Position numbers and translations under genes: made by a program. Positions 1 through 9,034 of a stretch of DNA of 64,000 nucleotides are shown here, one piece after another; positions within the stretch are counted from its first letter, which is position 1; the number at the start of each line of letters is the position of its first letter. Source of the stretch: Bombiscardovia asteroides_K (GTDB lineage: Bacteria; Actinomycetota; Actinomycetes; Actinomycetales; Bifidobacteriaceae); the NCBI RefSeq assembly GCF_048001765.1, contig NZ_CP181447.1, positions 868,001 through 932,000 on the forward strand. Direction: 5' to 3'. Below the pieces are notes generated by a model. It was not told where the DNA came from, did not search any database, and saw only the letters and a list, made by a program, of their open reading frames with translations.

Positions 1-142
1 CAGCCAGTTCGTCTTTGAGATGGGCGACCCCCAGCATCTGAACACCCTCCTGTCGGCTGTCAGGAAGATTGACGGGGTCTTCGATGCCTACCGGCTGACC
101 GGAGCCAAGGGCTCGACCAGTCCCCATATGCGGGCCATCTGA
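1..142 (+). CDS. relA: RelA/SpoT (p)ppGpp synthetase/hydrolase, C-terminal end (partial)
   Basis: Only the last 46 codons are present; the gene enters from outside the window and ends at the TGA at 140-142. The peptide (FEMGDPQHLNTLLSAVRKID, then GVFDAYRLTG) has the look of the C-terminal ACT domain of long RSH enzymes, which make and degrade the stringent-response alarmone. The position just before a convergent DUF349 gene and hisS-aspS agrees with bifidobacterial gene order. The catalytic domains cannot be seen, so the assignment rests on the ACT-like tail and on context. Confidence 0.75.
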   Translation, partial: SQFVFEMGDPQHLNTLLSAVRKIDGVFDAYRLTGAKGSTSPHMRAI

Positions 143-247
143 CCTTCCCCTGCACCCCAGCAATTACCACTTTGTCAGCTTTCCCTCCAGACTCCTGCGA
201 CGGCCTCCTTCATTCTGTTCTGTCGAAGTGATCCATTGCTTTCAGCC

Positions 248-288
248 TTGATAATTCGCCTGGCCAAAGGCGAAAAGACGGTTATCAA
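248..288. terminator. nested inverted repeat downstream of relA
   Basis: TTCGCCT (255-261) pairs with AGGCGAA (268-274) around a 6-nt loop, and an outer pair TTGATAA (248-254)/TTATCAA (282-288) encloses it. The position, about 110 bp after the relA stop, suggests a relA terminator or mRNA-end structure. There is no T-run, so an intrinsic terminator is only inferred. Confidence 0.4.
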
Positions 289-302
289 CGGCGGTTACAG
301 AA

Positions 303-337
303 GGACCCCCGGTGGTCAATGACCAAGCCGGGGGTCC
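303..337. terminator. bidirectional hairpin between relA and the DUF349 gene
   Basis: A perfect 10-bp stem GGACCCCCGG (303-312)/CCGGGGGTCC (328-337) continues inward with TGGTCA/TGACCA. It lies 18 bp after the stop of the minus-strand DUF349 gene and between convergent genes, as expected for a shared terminator. The flanking T-runs are poor. Confidence 0.6.
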
Positions 338-355
338 AAGCTGAAACGGCTGCGA

Positions 356-1876
356 TCAGCGCACGGCGTTCATCCACTGCTCCTTGGTGGCCTTCTCGGC
401 CTCCAATTCCTGCTTCTTGGCCGGATCCTGCTCGGCGGCGATCCGCCGGTCCAGATCCTTAAGCTGGGCGGTCAGCTGCTGCTCGAAGCTGGAGACTCGG
501 GCATCGGCCTCGGGGTCGGACTGATTCCAGGCGGCATCCTCAACGGCCTTGATCTGCCTGTCTACGGCATCCATCCTGCCCTCAATACGACGCACGTCGT
601 CACGGGGAACGAAGCCAATGGCATCCCATTCCTCCTGAATCTTGGCCAGTTCCTGGCGGGCCTGCTTGGCGGCCTTGGTGTCCTTGACGGGCAGTAGGGC
701 CTCAGCCTTGGCCACCAGGGCCTCCTTCTTGGTCAGGTTCTCACGCTCGTTGACCGAGGTCTTGTCACGGTCGGCCTGGCGGGCGTTGAAGAAGACATCC
801 GCGGCCTGGCGGAAGCGAGCCCATAGAGCATCGTCATCCTGACGTCCTGCACGTCCGGCCTGCTTCCAGCGGTCCATGAGCTCGTTGAACTGGTGAGAGG
901 TGGGTCCCCAGTCGGTGGAGTCCTTGATCTGGTCGGCCTCAGCGATGATCTCGTCCTTGATCCGCTTGGTTTCGGCCCGCTGGGCGTCACGCTGCTGGGC
1001 CCACTTGCGGTGGGCCTGGTTGAAGGTGGTGCGGGCGGAGGAGAAGCGCTTCCAGAGCGCGTCCGCATCTGCCTTGTCGATGCGGATGGTGGTGCGCTGG
1101 TGGTGCTGCCACTGCTCGAAGAGGGAACTGAACTTGTCCGATGTGGAACGCCAGTTGGTGGAGTCGCCCAAGGAGGCGGCCAGCTCTTCAGCCTTCTCCA
1201 CAATGGCGGTCCGCTCCTTGATGGCCTTGGCCATGGCGTCCTTGCGGGCCTGTGCCAGCTCGGCCTTACGGGCCTGCCCCTGCTCGGCCAGTTGGTCCAG
1301 CTGTGTGCGCAGGGCGGCGAGGTCGCCGACGGCCTCGGGCTGGCTGGTCTCCTCCTTGAGCGAGGCTACGGACTCGTCGATTTCGTGGGCCTTGATCTTG
1401 GGGCTGCGCAGCCGGGAGGCGAAGAGGTTCAACTTCTCCTTGAGGTCCAGGTATCGGCGGGCATAGAGATTTAGGGCCTCCTTGGCATCAGCGTTGGGGA
1501 ACTGGCCCACCTGGCGCTCCTGGTCGCCCTCGCGGACGAAGACGTTGCCCTGCTCGTCCACCCGGCCGAAGGCTTCTGCCTTGTCTATCTCCTCCTGGCT
1601 GTATGTGGGAGCGGCGGGAGCGGCCTTGACGTGAGGGGCCTTGCGGGCCAGGGCTGCAGGCGAGGGGACTGCTTTGGGCTTTGCCGGCTTAGGTGCAGCG
1701 GGTGCTGGCGCAGGCGCTTCGACAGTTGCAGGCTGGGGCTCAGCCGGCACCTGTGCGGTCTGTCCCTGTCCGGCTTCGGGTGTTGTCGCAGCGGCGACCT
1801 GGCCCTCCGCGTCCGCGGTGTGCTCCTCCTGCGGTGTCGAGGTGTTCTCGGGTGTGATGGCGGTGTTGTCGGCCAT
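356..1876 (-). CDS. DUF349 domain-containing protein
   Basis: A 506-residue predicted cytoplasmic protein with a Pro/Ala-rich, probably disordered first 90 residues. A long charged helical region follows with three DUF349-like repeats, each with a W..T/S...F..L...W pattern (for example STNWRSTSDKF and STDWGPTSHQF). The biochemical function of the family is not established. I chose the ATG at 1876 because AAGGAG lies 6 nt upstream. An in-frame ATG at 1930 (18 residues longer) also has AGGAGG 9 nt upstream and cannot be excluded. It is transcribed divergently from hisS with a shared promoter region. Confidence 0.8.
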   Translation of the reverse strand: MADNTAITPENTSTPQEEHTADAEGQVAAATTPEAGQGQTAQVPAEPQPATVEAPAPAPAAPKPAKPKAVPSPAALARKAPHVKAAPAAPTYSQEEIDKAEAFGRVDEQGNVFVREGDQERQVGQFPNADAKEALNLYARRYLDLKEKLNLFASRLRSPKIKAHEIDESVASLKEETSQPEAVGDLAALRTQLDQLAEQGQARKAELAQARKDAMAKAIKERTAIVEKAEELAASLGDSTNWRSTSDKFSSLFEQWQHHQRTTIRIDKADADALWKRFSSARTTFNQAHRKWAQQRDAQRAETKRIKDEIIAEADQIKDSTDWGPTSHQFNELMDRWKQAGRAGRQDDDALWARFRQAADVFFNARQADRDKTSVNERENLTKKEALVAKAEALLPVKDTKAAKQARQELAKIQEEWDAIGFVPRDDVRRIEGRMDAVDRQIKAVEDAAWNQSDPEADARVSSFEQQLTAQLKDLDRRIAAEQDPAKKQELEAEKATKEQWMNAVR

Positions 1877-1942
1877 GGCCAGCTCCTTAGGCTTGTGTGT
1901 TGGAGAGATCGCAAAATATGGCAATACCATTTTCCTTGACCT

Positions 1943-1955
1943 CCTATAGTATAGG
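1943..1955. promoter_or_regulatory. palindromic divergent promoter, DUF349 gene / hisS
   Basis: The 13-bp palindrome CCTATAGTATAGG contains a consensus-like -10 on each strand: TATAGT at 1945-1950 (plus) and TATACT at 1953-1948 (minus). The plus-strand start would fall around 1957, a few nt before the hisS ATG at 1961, so hisS may be nearly leaderless. There is no Shine-Dalgarno directly before hisS. No convincing -35 boxes are visible. Confidence 0.5.
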
Positions 1956-1960
1956 TTCTT

Positions 1961-3346
1961 ATGGCAAAAGGCACATCTCTATCCGGTTTTCCTGAATGGC
2001 TTCCTTCACAAAGAGTGGTGGAGCAGCGCATCATCGACACGCTCCGCAAGGTCTTCGAATTGAACGGCTACATCGGCATTGAGACCAGGGCCGTGGAAGA
2101 GGGCTCCAGCCTGCTCAAGAAGGGGGAGACCAGCAAGGAGATCTACCTGCTCTCCCGACTGCAGGACCTGGGTCAGGAAAAGGATGTGCCGGTAGAGCGT
2201 CGGCTGGGCCTGCATTTTGACCTGACTGTGCCGTTGAGCCGCTATGTGGTGGAGAACAGCAACGACTTGACCTTCCCTTTCAAGCGCTGGCAGATTCAGA
2301 AGGTATGGCGTGGGGAGCGCCCCCAGGAGGGACGGTTCAGGGAGTTCGTCCAGGCTGATATTGATGTGATTGGCAACGGGGAGCTGCCCGACCACTACGA
2401 GGTCGAGGTGCCCCTGGTCATGCTGAGCGCTCTGGAGGAGCTGCGGGCCTTCGGACTGCCCAAGCCTACTGTGCACGCCAACAACCGCAAGCTTTCCGAG
2501 GGATTCTACCGGGGTTTGGGTCTGGAGGATGTCGAGGGCGTTCTACGTGAGATCGACAAGCTGGACAAAATCGGCCCTGACGAGGTGGCCAGCCTGCTGG
2601 TCAGTGAGTGCGGTGCCAATCAAGACCAGGCCAGGGCCTGCCTGGATCTGGCCGAGCTGACCGCCGACGATGGCAAGCAGCTGCGCCAGCGCTTTGATGC
2701 CCTGGTTGACAAGGTCGGCATCGACAAGGAGTCTTCTTCATATGCCCTGGCCATTGAGGGGCTGGAGACACTGGCCATGATCATTGATGAGGCCGCCCGC
2801 ATCCGGCCGGGCTCGGTCATCGCCGACCTGAAGATCGCCCGCGGTCTGGACTACTACACCGGCTCGGTCTACGAGACCTTCCTGGAGGGGGCGCAGTCCC
2901 TGGGATCCATCTGCTCCGGCGGCCGCTATGACAACCTGGCCAGTCAGGGCAACCGCACCTATCCCGGTGTGGGGCTGTCCATCGGGCTTTCTCGCCTGCT
3001 CTCCTACTTGCTGGCCCAGGGCGTCCAGGCCTCCCGGGTCTCTCCGGCGACGGTCATGGTAGCCGTCTGGGACGAGGAGGATCGCACCATCAGCAACCAC
3101 ATCGCCCAGGACCTTCGTGCCAGGGGGATCGCCGCCGATGTGGCTCCCACCGCAGCCAAGATCGGCAAGCAGATCCGCTATGCCGACCACCTGGGCATTC
3201 CCTATGTCTGGTTCCCGGCCAAGGAGGGCCAACAGGAGGGTGACCAGGTCAAGAACATCATTACCGGCGAACAGATTCCGGCTGACCTGGTGTCGTGGAC
3301 GCCGGATAGCCTGTATGCCCGGCAGAGTGTGGAATACCAGGCCTGA
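1961..3346 (+). CDS. hisS: histidine--tRNA ligase
   Basis: Charges tRNA-His with histidine in the cytoplasm. The 461-residue class II synthetase shows motif 2 (RGERPQEGRFREF), the histidine-binding motif ARGLDYYTGSVYE and the second HisRS signature GSICSGGRYDNL, then a C-terminal anticodon-binding domain. Length is slightly above the usual 420-450. It is followed 39 bp later by aspS, and the two are probably co-transcribed. The start is the ATG that sits right after the plus-strand -10 element, with no obvious ribosome-binding site. Confidence 0.96.
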   Translation: MAKGTSLSGFPEWLPSQRVVEQRIIDTLRKVFELNGYIGIETRAVEEGSSLLKKGETSKEIYLLSRLQDLGQEKDVPVERRLGLHFDLTVPLSRYVVENSNDLTFPFKRWQIQKVWRGERPQEGRFREFVQADIDVIGNGELPDHYEVEVPLVMLSALEELRAFGLPKPTVHANNRKLSEGFYRGLGLEDVEGVLREIDKLDKIGPDEVASLLVSECGANQDQARACLDLAELTADDGKQLRQRFDALVDKVGIDKESSSYALAIEGLETLAMIIDEAARIRPGSVIADLKIARGLDYYTGSVYETFLEGAQSLGSICSGGRYDNLASQGNRTYPGVGLSIGLSRLLSYLLAQGVQASRVSPATVMVAVWDEEDRTISNHIAQDLRARGIAADVAPTAAKIGKQIRYADHLGIPYVWFPAKEGQQEGDQVKNIITGEQIPADLVSWTPDSLYARQSVEYQA

Positions 3347-3385
3347 CGCAGGGGCAGGCCGAGCATTATGGAGGTACAGGAAAGC

Positions 3386-5188
3386 ATGGGCCAGTCGGCT
3401 TACAGAACGAGCTACGCCACGGATGTCACGCAGGATATGGTCGGTCGCCAGGTCACGGTGGCCGGATGGGTGGATCGGCGCCGTGATCATGGAGGTGTGG
3501 CCTTCATCGACCTGCGTGACCGCTCCGGTCTGGTGCAGATCGTCATCTACGACGAGGAGGAGGCCCGGCCCCTGCGCAGCGAGTACGTGATCCAGGTCAC
3601 CGGCAAGGTTCGCGAACGTCCCGAGGGCAATGACAACGAGCACCTGTCCACCGGGCACATCGAGATCGTGGCGGACAAGATCGAGGTTCTGGCCAAGTCG
3701 GCAGCCCTGCCCTTCCAGGTGTCCACAGCCCTGGAGAACGAGGCCGAGAACAAGCTGCCCGGCGAGGATGTGCGGCTGCGCTACCGTTATCTGGACCTGC
3801 GCCGCCCTTCCATGCAGCGCAACATCCGTCTGAGGGCCGCCATGAACCGTGCCGCCCGTGCCGCCCTGGACAAGATGTACTTCTGCGAGATTGAGACACC
3901 GACCCTGATCAAGTCCACTCCCGAGGGTGCCCGCGACTTCCTGGTGCCGGCCCGTCTGGTGCCCGGATCCTGGTACGCCCTGCCGCAGTCCCCCCAGCTG
4001 CTCAAGCAGCTGCTGATGGTGGGTGGCTTCGAGCGTTACTACCAGATCGCCCGTTGCTACCGCGACGAGGACTTCCGTGCCGACAGGCAGCCCGAGTTCA
4101 CCCAGCTGGACATCGAGATGAGCTTCGCCTCCCAGGAGGACGTCATGGCCATGGCCGAGCAGGTCATCGCCGAGGTCTGGAAGGCTGCGGGATTCGAGAT
4201 CACCCTGCCCATCCCCAGGATCAGCTGGCAGGAGGCCATGGACAAGTACGGCTCCGACAAGCCCGACCTGCGTTTCGGCAATCCCATCGTCGAGCTGACC
4301 GAGTACTTCAAGGACACCCCCTTCCGGGTATTCCAGGCCCCTTACGTGGGTGCCGTGGTCTACCAGGGTGCGGCCAACCTGCCCCGCAGGCAATTCGATG
4401 CCTGGCAGGAGTGGGCACGCCAGCGGGGTGCCAAGGGACTGGCATACGTCCAGTTCACCGGCGACGGCACCCTCAAGGGCCCCGTGGCCAAGAACCTGTC
4501 CGATGCCGAGCGTCAGGGTCTCAAGGAGGCTGTGGGAGCCTCGGATGGAGATGCAGTCTTCTTCGCCGCCGGTCCCCGTGAGGCCTCGCAGACCCTGCTG
4601 GGTGCGGCCCGTGTGGAGATTGCCCGTCGCCAGGGGCTGCTCAAGCCCGACGAATTCGCCCTGACCTGGGTTGTGGACTTTCCGCTCTTCAAACCCACTG
4701 ACGACCCGGACGACGACGATGTGGCAGTGGGCCATTCCAAGTGGACCTCCATGCACCACCCCTTCACCATGCCCTCGGCCGATTGGATCGACCGTTTCGA
4801 CAAGGATCCCGAGCACGCCATGAGCGACTCCTACGACATCGTCTGCAACGGCGAGGAGATGGGCGGCGGCTCGGTGCGTATCCACCGCGACGACATCCAG
4901 GACCGGATCTTCAAGGTGCTGGGCATCGGTCCCGAGGAGGCCCAGGAGAAGTTCGGCTTCCTGCTGGATGCATTCAAGTACGGCGCTCCGCCCCATGCGG
5001 GCATCGCCTTCGGCTGGGACAGGACCGCACAGATTCTGACGGGAGCCGACTCCATCCGCGATGTCATAGCCTTCCCCAAGTCCGGCGGCGGCCAGGATCC
5101 CATGACAGGGGCTCCGGCACCCATCTCCGACCAGCAACGCGCCGAGACCGGTGTGGACTGGGAGCCGGATCAGGAGGATGCCGACTGA
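3386..5188 (+). CDS. aspS: aspartate--tRNA ligase
   Basis: A 600-residue bacterial-type AspRS. It has an N-terminal OB-fold anticodon domain (GWVDRRRDHGGVAFIDLRD), the class II catalytic core with YRYLDLRR, FLVPARL and the motif 2 stretch RCYRDEDFRADRQPEF, an inserted GAD domain, and motif 3 GIAFGWDR. The start MGQSAYRTS is preceded by GGAGG and AGGAAAG. A longer in-frame start at 3368 lacks an upstream site. Second gene after hisS. Many organisms without an asparaginyl pathway use a non-discriminating form; that cannot be judged here. Confidence 0.95.
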   Translation: MGQSAYRTSYATDVTQDMVGRQVTVAGWVDRRRDHGGVAFIDLRDRSGLVQIVIYDEEEARPLRSEYVIQVTGKVRERPEGNDNEHLSTGHIEIVADKIEVLAKSAALPFQVSTALENEAENKLPGEDVRLRYRYLDLRRPSMQRNIRLRAAMNRAARAALDKMYFCEIETPTLIKSTPEGARDFLVPARLVPGSWYALPQSPQLLKQLLMVGGFERYYQIARCYRDEDFRADRQPEFTQLDIEMSFASQEDVMAMAEQVIAEVWKAAGFEITLPIPRISWQEAMDKYGSDKPDLRFGNPIVELTEYFKDTPFRVFQAPYVGAVVYQGAANLPRRQFDAWQEWARQRGAKGLAYVQFTGDGTLKGPVAKNLSDAERQGLKEAVGASDGDAVFFAAGPREASQTLLGAARVEIARRQGLLKPDEFALTWVVDFPLFKPTDDPDDDDVAVGHSKWTSMHHPFTMPSADWIDRFDKDPEHAMSDSYDIVCNGEEMGGGSVRIHRDDIQDRIFKVLGIGPEEAQEKFGFLLDAFKYGAPPHAGIAFGWDRTAQILTGADSIRDVIAFPKSGGGQDPMTGAPAPISDQQRAETGVDWEPDQEDAD

Positions 5189-5332
5189 GCGCATTCCGTC
5201 ACTGATCGACGAGAGTCTAAGAGGGCTGGAATCCTGCGGGGTCCCGGCCCTTATGTTCCTGTCCGTTTAAGCCTTGGCAGGTCGATCAGTCGCGCCTGGC
5301 CAAGGCCTCTGCTTTACAGGAGAACCGTTTCT

Positions 5333-6187
5333 ATGGCCGTTCTGCAACAAAGGATGAGTAAACTGCCCAATATGAGCGAAACAACCAAACATCCGTCGGA
5401 GCGGATTCTGCCGGAGAGACCGGTCTCGGATCTCCCCGCCAAGGACAAGTCCGGGCCGCTGGTCGAGCTGGCCCACGTCGAGAAGCATTTTGGGAGCCTG
5501 CATGTCCTCAAGGACATCAACCTGCAGGTCGAAACCGGCGAAGTGCTGGTGGTGGTCGGACCCTCAGGCTCCGGTAAGTCAACCATGTGCCGGACCATCA
5601 ATCGCCTGGAGTCCATCGACTCCGGTGTCATCAGGATCGAGGGGGAGCCTCTGCCCCAGGAGGGACGCGACCTGGCTCGGCTCCGGGCCGAGGTGGGCAT
5701 GGTCTTCCAGTCATTCAACCTGTTCGCCAACAAGACCATTTTGGAGAACATGACCCTGGCACCCATCAAGGTGCGCCACATGGCCAAAAAAGAGGCCGAG
5801 GACCTGGCCATGGACCTCTTGGCCCGTGTGGGTGTGGAATCGCAGGCCTCCAAGATGCCCTCCCAGCTCTCAGGCGGTCAGCAGCAGCGAGTGGCCATAG
5901 CCCGCGCCCTGGCCATGCAGCCCAAGGTCATGCTCTTTGACGAGCCCACATCTGCGCTGGACCCGGAGATGGTCAACGAAGTGCTGGACGTCATGATCCA
6001 GCTGGCCCAGGAGGGCATGACCATGATCTGCGTGACCCATGAGATGGGTTTTGCCCGTCAGGCCGCCGACCATATCGTCTTCATGGCCGATGGGCGCATC
6101 CTGGAGAAGGACGACCCTGACGACTTCTTCGACCATCCCAAGACCCAGCGGGCCGCTGACTTCCTGTCCAAGATTCTGACCCACTGA
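5333..6187 (+). CDS. gluA: glutamate-type ABC transporter, ATP-binding protein
   Basis: ATPase of a polar amino-acid importer (GluA/GlnQ family, 284 residues). Walker A GPSGSGKST at 76-84, signature LSGGQQQR at 179-186 and Walker B VMLFDEP at 199-205 are intact. The N-terminal 40 residues are an unconserved-looking extension; internal ATGs at 5354 and 5372 are alternative starts. AGGAG lies 10 nt before the ATG at 5333. First gene of a four-gene operon with a binding lipoprotein and two permeases, all within 30 bp of each other. Substrate (glutamate, possibly glutamine or aspartate) is inferred from the family. Confidence 0.9.
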   Translation: MAVLQQRMSKLPNMSETTKHPSERILPERPVSDLPAKDKSGPLVELAHVEKHFGSLHVLKDINLQVETGEVLVVVGPSGSGKSTMCRTINRLESIDSGVIRIEGEPLPQEGRDLARLRAEVGMVFQSFNLFANKTILENMTLAPIKVRHMAKKEAEDLAMDLLARVGVESQASKMPSQLSGGQQQRVAIARALAMQPKVMLFDEPTSALDPEMVNEVLDVMIQLAQEGMTMICVTHEMGFARQAADHIVFMADGRILEKDDPDDFFDHPKTQRAADFLSKILTH

Positions 6188-6209
6188 AGCAGGAGGGAAG
6201 CATATCCGC

Positions 6210-7061
6210 ATGAATGCAAGCATGCATGGCATGGGTCAGCCGCTGAAACGGCTGGCCAGGAATCTGACCGCAATCCTGTGCGCTCTGGGTTGCCTGGTCT
6301 CTTTGGCGGCCTGTGGCTCCGACAAGGAGGCAGGCAAGATCCGCGTGGGCATCAAGTTCGACCAGCCTGGTCTGGGCTTCAAGAAGGCCGGGACCTATGT
6401 GGGCTTCGACGTGGATGTGGCCACCTACATCGCCGACAAGCTGGGTTACAGCCCTGACGACATCGTCTGGAAGGAGGCGCCCTCCAAGCAGCGTGAGGCC
6501 ATGCTCCAGAACGGTGACGTGGACATGATCCTGGCCTCATACTCAATAACTGACGAACGCAAGCGGGCTGTCTCCTTCGCTGGACCATACATCGTGGCCG
6601 GCCAGGACCTGCTGGTGCGCAAGGAGGACCATCATATCCGCGGCCCCGAGGACCTCAACGGCAAGAGGCTTTGCTCGGTGACCGGATCCACCTCAGCCGT
6701 CACCGTCAAGAAACGGTTCGCCAAGGAGGTCCAGTTGATGGAGCAGCCCGGCTATGCCGAATGCGCCACCGCCCTCTTCTCCGGCATCGTCGATGCGGTC
6801 ACCACTGACGACATCATCCTGGCCGGTCTGGCCTCCGCCTCCCGTGGAAGGCTGCGGCTGGTCGGTAAGCCCTTCACCCAGGAGTACTACGGCGTGGGCA
6901 TCAAGAAGGGCAATACCAAGCTGGCCCACAAAATCAATGCGGCTCTGGCTGACATGGAAGCCAACGGCTCCTGGCAGCGGGCGCTGGAGAACAACACCCG
7001 GGGCACCCACTACAAACCCGACCCGCGCTACAACCCGCCCAAGCCCAAGGAAGGGGAGTGA
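6210..7061 (+). CDS. gluB: glutamate-type ABC transporter, substrate-binding lipoprotein
   Basis: A 283-residue solute-binding protein with a signal peptide and lipobox LAAC (Cys35), so it should be lipid-anchored outside the membrane. The body shows the family-3 binding-protein pattern (RVGIKFDQPGLGFK, GFDVDVATYIADKLG, ASYSITDERKRAVSFAGPY). AGGAGGG lies 12 nt upstream of the start. It lies between the ATPase and permease genes of the same operon. A close paralogue sits at 60588 without transporter genes. Confidence 0.9.
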   Translation: MNASMHGMGQPLKRLARNLTAILCALGCLVSLAACGSDKEAGKIRVGIKFDQPGLGFKKAGTYVGFDVDVATYIADKLGYSPDDIVWKEAPSKQREAMLQNGDVDMILASYSITDERKRAVSFAGPYIVAGQDLLVRKEDHHIRGPEDLNGKRLCSVTGSTSAVTVKKRFAKEVQLMEQPGYAECATALFSGIVDAVTTDDIILAGLASASRGRLRLVGKPFTQEYYGVGIKKGNTKLAHKINAALADMEANGSWQRALENNTRGTHYKPDPRYNPPKPKEGE

Positions 7062-7062
7062 G

Positions 7063-7740
7063 ATGTCAACCATCATCGAACTGTTTTCCGACTATGACAT
7101 CCCGGCAGCCTTCTGGGTCAACATCCAGCTGACCCTCTGGTCGGCCCTCTTCTCACTGATTCTGGGCATCATCCTGGTGATTATGCGCATCTCGCCCATC
7201 TCCTCCCTGCGGGCCGTCGGCCGCGGGTACGTGGAGTTCTTCCAGAACATGCCTTTGACCATCATCATGGTCTTCATGGTCCTGGGTGCCTTCGCCCAGC
7301 TCAAGATCAGCTTCTCGCCGGAATTCTCCGTCAACTTCTTCTGGCTGGCGGTGACGGGCCTGTCCCTGTATACGGCGGCCTTCGTCTGCGAGTCCCTGCG
7401 ATCGGGCATCAACACGGTGCCTCTGGGCCAGGCTGAGGCGGCCCGTGCCCTGGGCCTGAGCTTCTTCCAGTCGGCTTCGCAGATCATTCTGCCCCAGGCC
7501 TTCCGCGGTTCGGTGGCGCCCCTGGGCAACACCTTCATCGCTCTGCTGAAGAACTCCACCGTGGCTGCAGCAGCCTCAGTGGCCTCCGAGAGCTCCTCCC
7601 TGATGAGCGAGATGATCGAGTTCCACGCCAACGCCATCGTGGCCATCTTCCTGATTTTCGCCCTGGGATACGTGGTCCTGGTTCTGCCCATCGGGGCTTT
7701 GACCACGTACCTGTCCAACAAGCTGGCAGTGAGGAGGTGA
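7063..7740 (+). CDS. gluC: glutamate-type ABC transporter, permease
   Basis: A 225-residue inner-membrane permease of the HisM/GlnP family, with about five membrane segments and the EAA-type cytoplasmic loop GQAEAARALGLSFFQ. The start ATG follows the lipoprotein stop by 1 nt and is preceded by AAGGGGAG. The reading frame stays open far upstream inside the lipoprotein gene, but only this start gives the expected family N-terminus (NIQLTLWSALFSLILG). It pairs with the permease that follows 6 bp later. Confidence 0.9.
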   Translation: MSTIIELFSDYDIPAAFWVNIQLTLWSALFSLILGIILVIMRISPISSLRAVGRGYVEFFQNMPLTIIMVFMVLGAFAQLKISFSPEFSVNFFWLAVTGLSLYTAAFVCESLRSGINTVPLGQAEAARALGLSFFQSASQIILPQAFRGSVAPLGNTFIALLKNSTVAAAASVASESSSLMSEMIEFHANAIVAIFLIFALGYVVLVLPIGALTTYLSNKLAVRR

Positions 7741-7746
7741 GCAGCC

Positions 7747-8940
7747 ATGGCACAGGACAATGAGAGCTCGCTGCTCTTCGATCAGCCCGGTCCCAAGGGT
7801 CGGCGCACCATACGAATAGTCAACTGGATAGCTGCCGTCATCTTCGCCATCGTGGTCATCCTGGTGCTGATGAGGCTGCACAACCCTCCGGAGGGTGAGA
7901 ACCAGCTGAGCTGGGAGCTCTGGCGCCCGGCCCTGGACTACGAAGCCTGGTCGGACTTCTACCTGCCCGGGCTCTGGCTGACCATCAAGGCCTCGGTTGT
8001 TGCCGTGATAGGCTCGGTCATCTTCGGATTCGTCTTCGGCATCGGCCGTCTGCTGCCCAACGGGCTGGTAAGGGCAGTCTCGGGCGTCATAGTGGAGTTC
8101 TGCAGGGCCGTCCCGGTGCTGATGATGATGATCTTCTTCTGGCGTTGGTTCGCCTTTGCTGGAGTCAGCCAGGCCTCCTATTGGGCCGTCGTGCTGGGTC
8201 TGATCCTCTACAATGGCTCCGTGGTGGCTGAGCTCATCCGTTCGGGCGTGGGTAATCTGCCCAACGGCCAGCGTGAGGCCTCTCTGGCTCTGGGGCTGAC
8301 CAGGACCCAGTCGCTGATACAGATCGAGGTTCCCCAGGCTGTCTATGCCATGTTGCCGGCGGCAGTAACCCAGCTGGTTGTGGTCCTCAAGGACACGGCT
8401 CTGGGCTCCATCATCATGTACACGGATCTGTTGCAGGAGTCCCGTCGTCTGGGCTCCATGTACTTCAACATCCTGCAGACCCTGGTGGTGGCCTCGGTGG
8501 TCTACTTCTTCGTCTGCTTCCTGCTGTCCCACTTCGCCCGCTGGCTGCCCAAGAAGATGCAGGAGCGCACCGCCGCCCCCGCCGACTTCGTGGAGCCGGC
8601 CGCGCCAGTGGCCATTATGGACCCCTCCAATGTCAATCAGATAGCCGTGGCCAAGGAGGTGGACGAGGATCGGTACGGAGGTGCACCGCGGCAGTACCAC
8701 GCCCACCACCGTGGATCCAATGCCTCCATCCAGCACTGGAAGAAGACCCGCTATATCCAGGGCTATGACAGGACCCAGCCCGACACGCTGGTCGATCCTC
8801 GCAAGGGGATGGAGATTCCGGAATTCCTCAAGCCCGGGCGTGGCAGCCGCTCCAGCAGTGGTCAAAAAGCCGAAGGCGGAAATAGGAAAGGCGAGAAGAA
8901 GGAAGGCAGGAGTAATAGGGAACGCAAGGAAAAGGACTGA
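7747..8940 (+). CDS. gluD: glutamate-type ABC transporter, permease with long basic C-terminal tail
   Basis: A 397-residue permease. After a 30-residue cytoplasmic start there are about five membrane segments and the EAA loop (GQREASLALGLTRTQS), ending near residue 267. The remaining 130 residues form a hydrophilic tail that turns strongly basic (Lys/Arg/Gly/Ser rich) in the last 35. Family members are usually 220-290 residues long, and I cannot match the tail to a domain. GAGGTGAG precedes the start. Last gene of the operon; a 94-bp gap separates it from the helicase gene. Confidence 0.88.
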   Translation: MAQDNESSLLFDQPGPKGRRTIRIVNWIAAVIFAIVVILVLMRLHNPPEGENQLSWELWRPALDYEAWSDFYLPGLWLTIKASVVAVIGSVIFGFVFGIGRLLPNGLVRAVSGVIVEFCRAVPVLMMMIFFWRWFAFAGVSQASYWAVVLGLILYNGSVVAELIRSGVGNLPNGQREASLALGLTRTQSLIQIEVPQAVYAMLPAAVTQLVVVLKDTALGSIIMYTDLLQESRRLGSMYFNILQTLVVASVVYFFVCFLLSHFARWLPKKMQERTAAPADFVEPAAPVAIMDPSNVNQIAVAKEVDEDRYGGAPRQYHAHHRGSNASIQHWKKTRYIQGYDRTQPDTLVDPRKGMEIPEFLKPGRGSRSSSGQKAEGGNRKGEKKEGRSNRERKEKD

Positions 8941-9034
8941 CCGGTCCCCAGCCCCTGTAGCTTGCTTGGATGGCCCATGATCCGCAGCCAATCTCCGGCC
9001 GGACTTGTGTGCCTGGCCGGATAGACTGGTGGAC

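Noticed and set aside
2738..5194. 818-codon open frame on the minus strand opposite hisS and aspS
   Set aside because: It is antisense to two certain synthetase genes, and its Gly/Leu/Val/His-rich translation has no domain. Long antisense frames are expected from the C/G third-position bias of highly expressed genes in GC-rich DNA.
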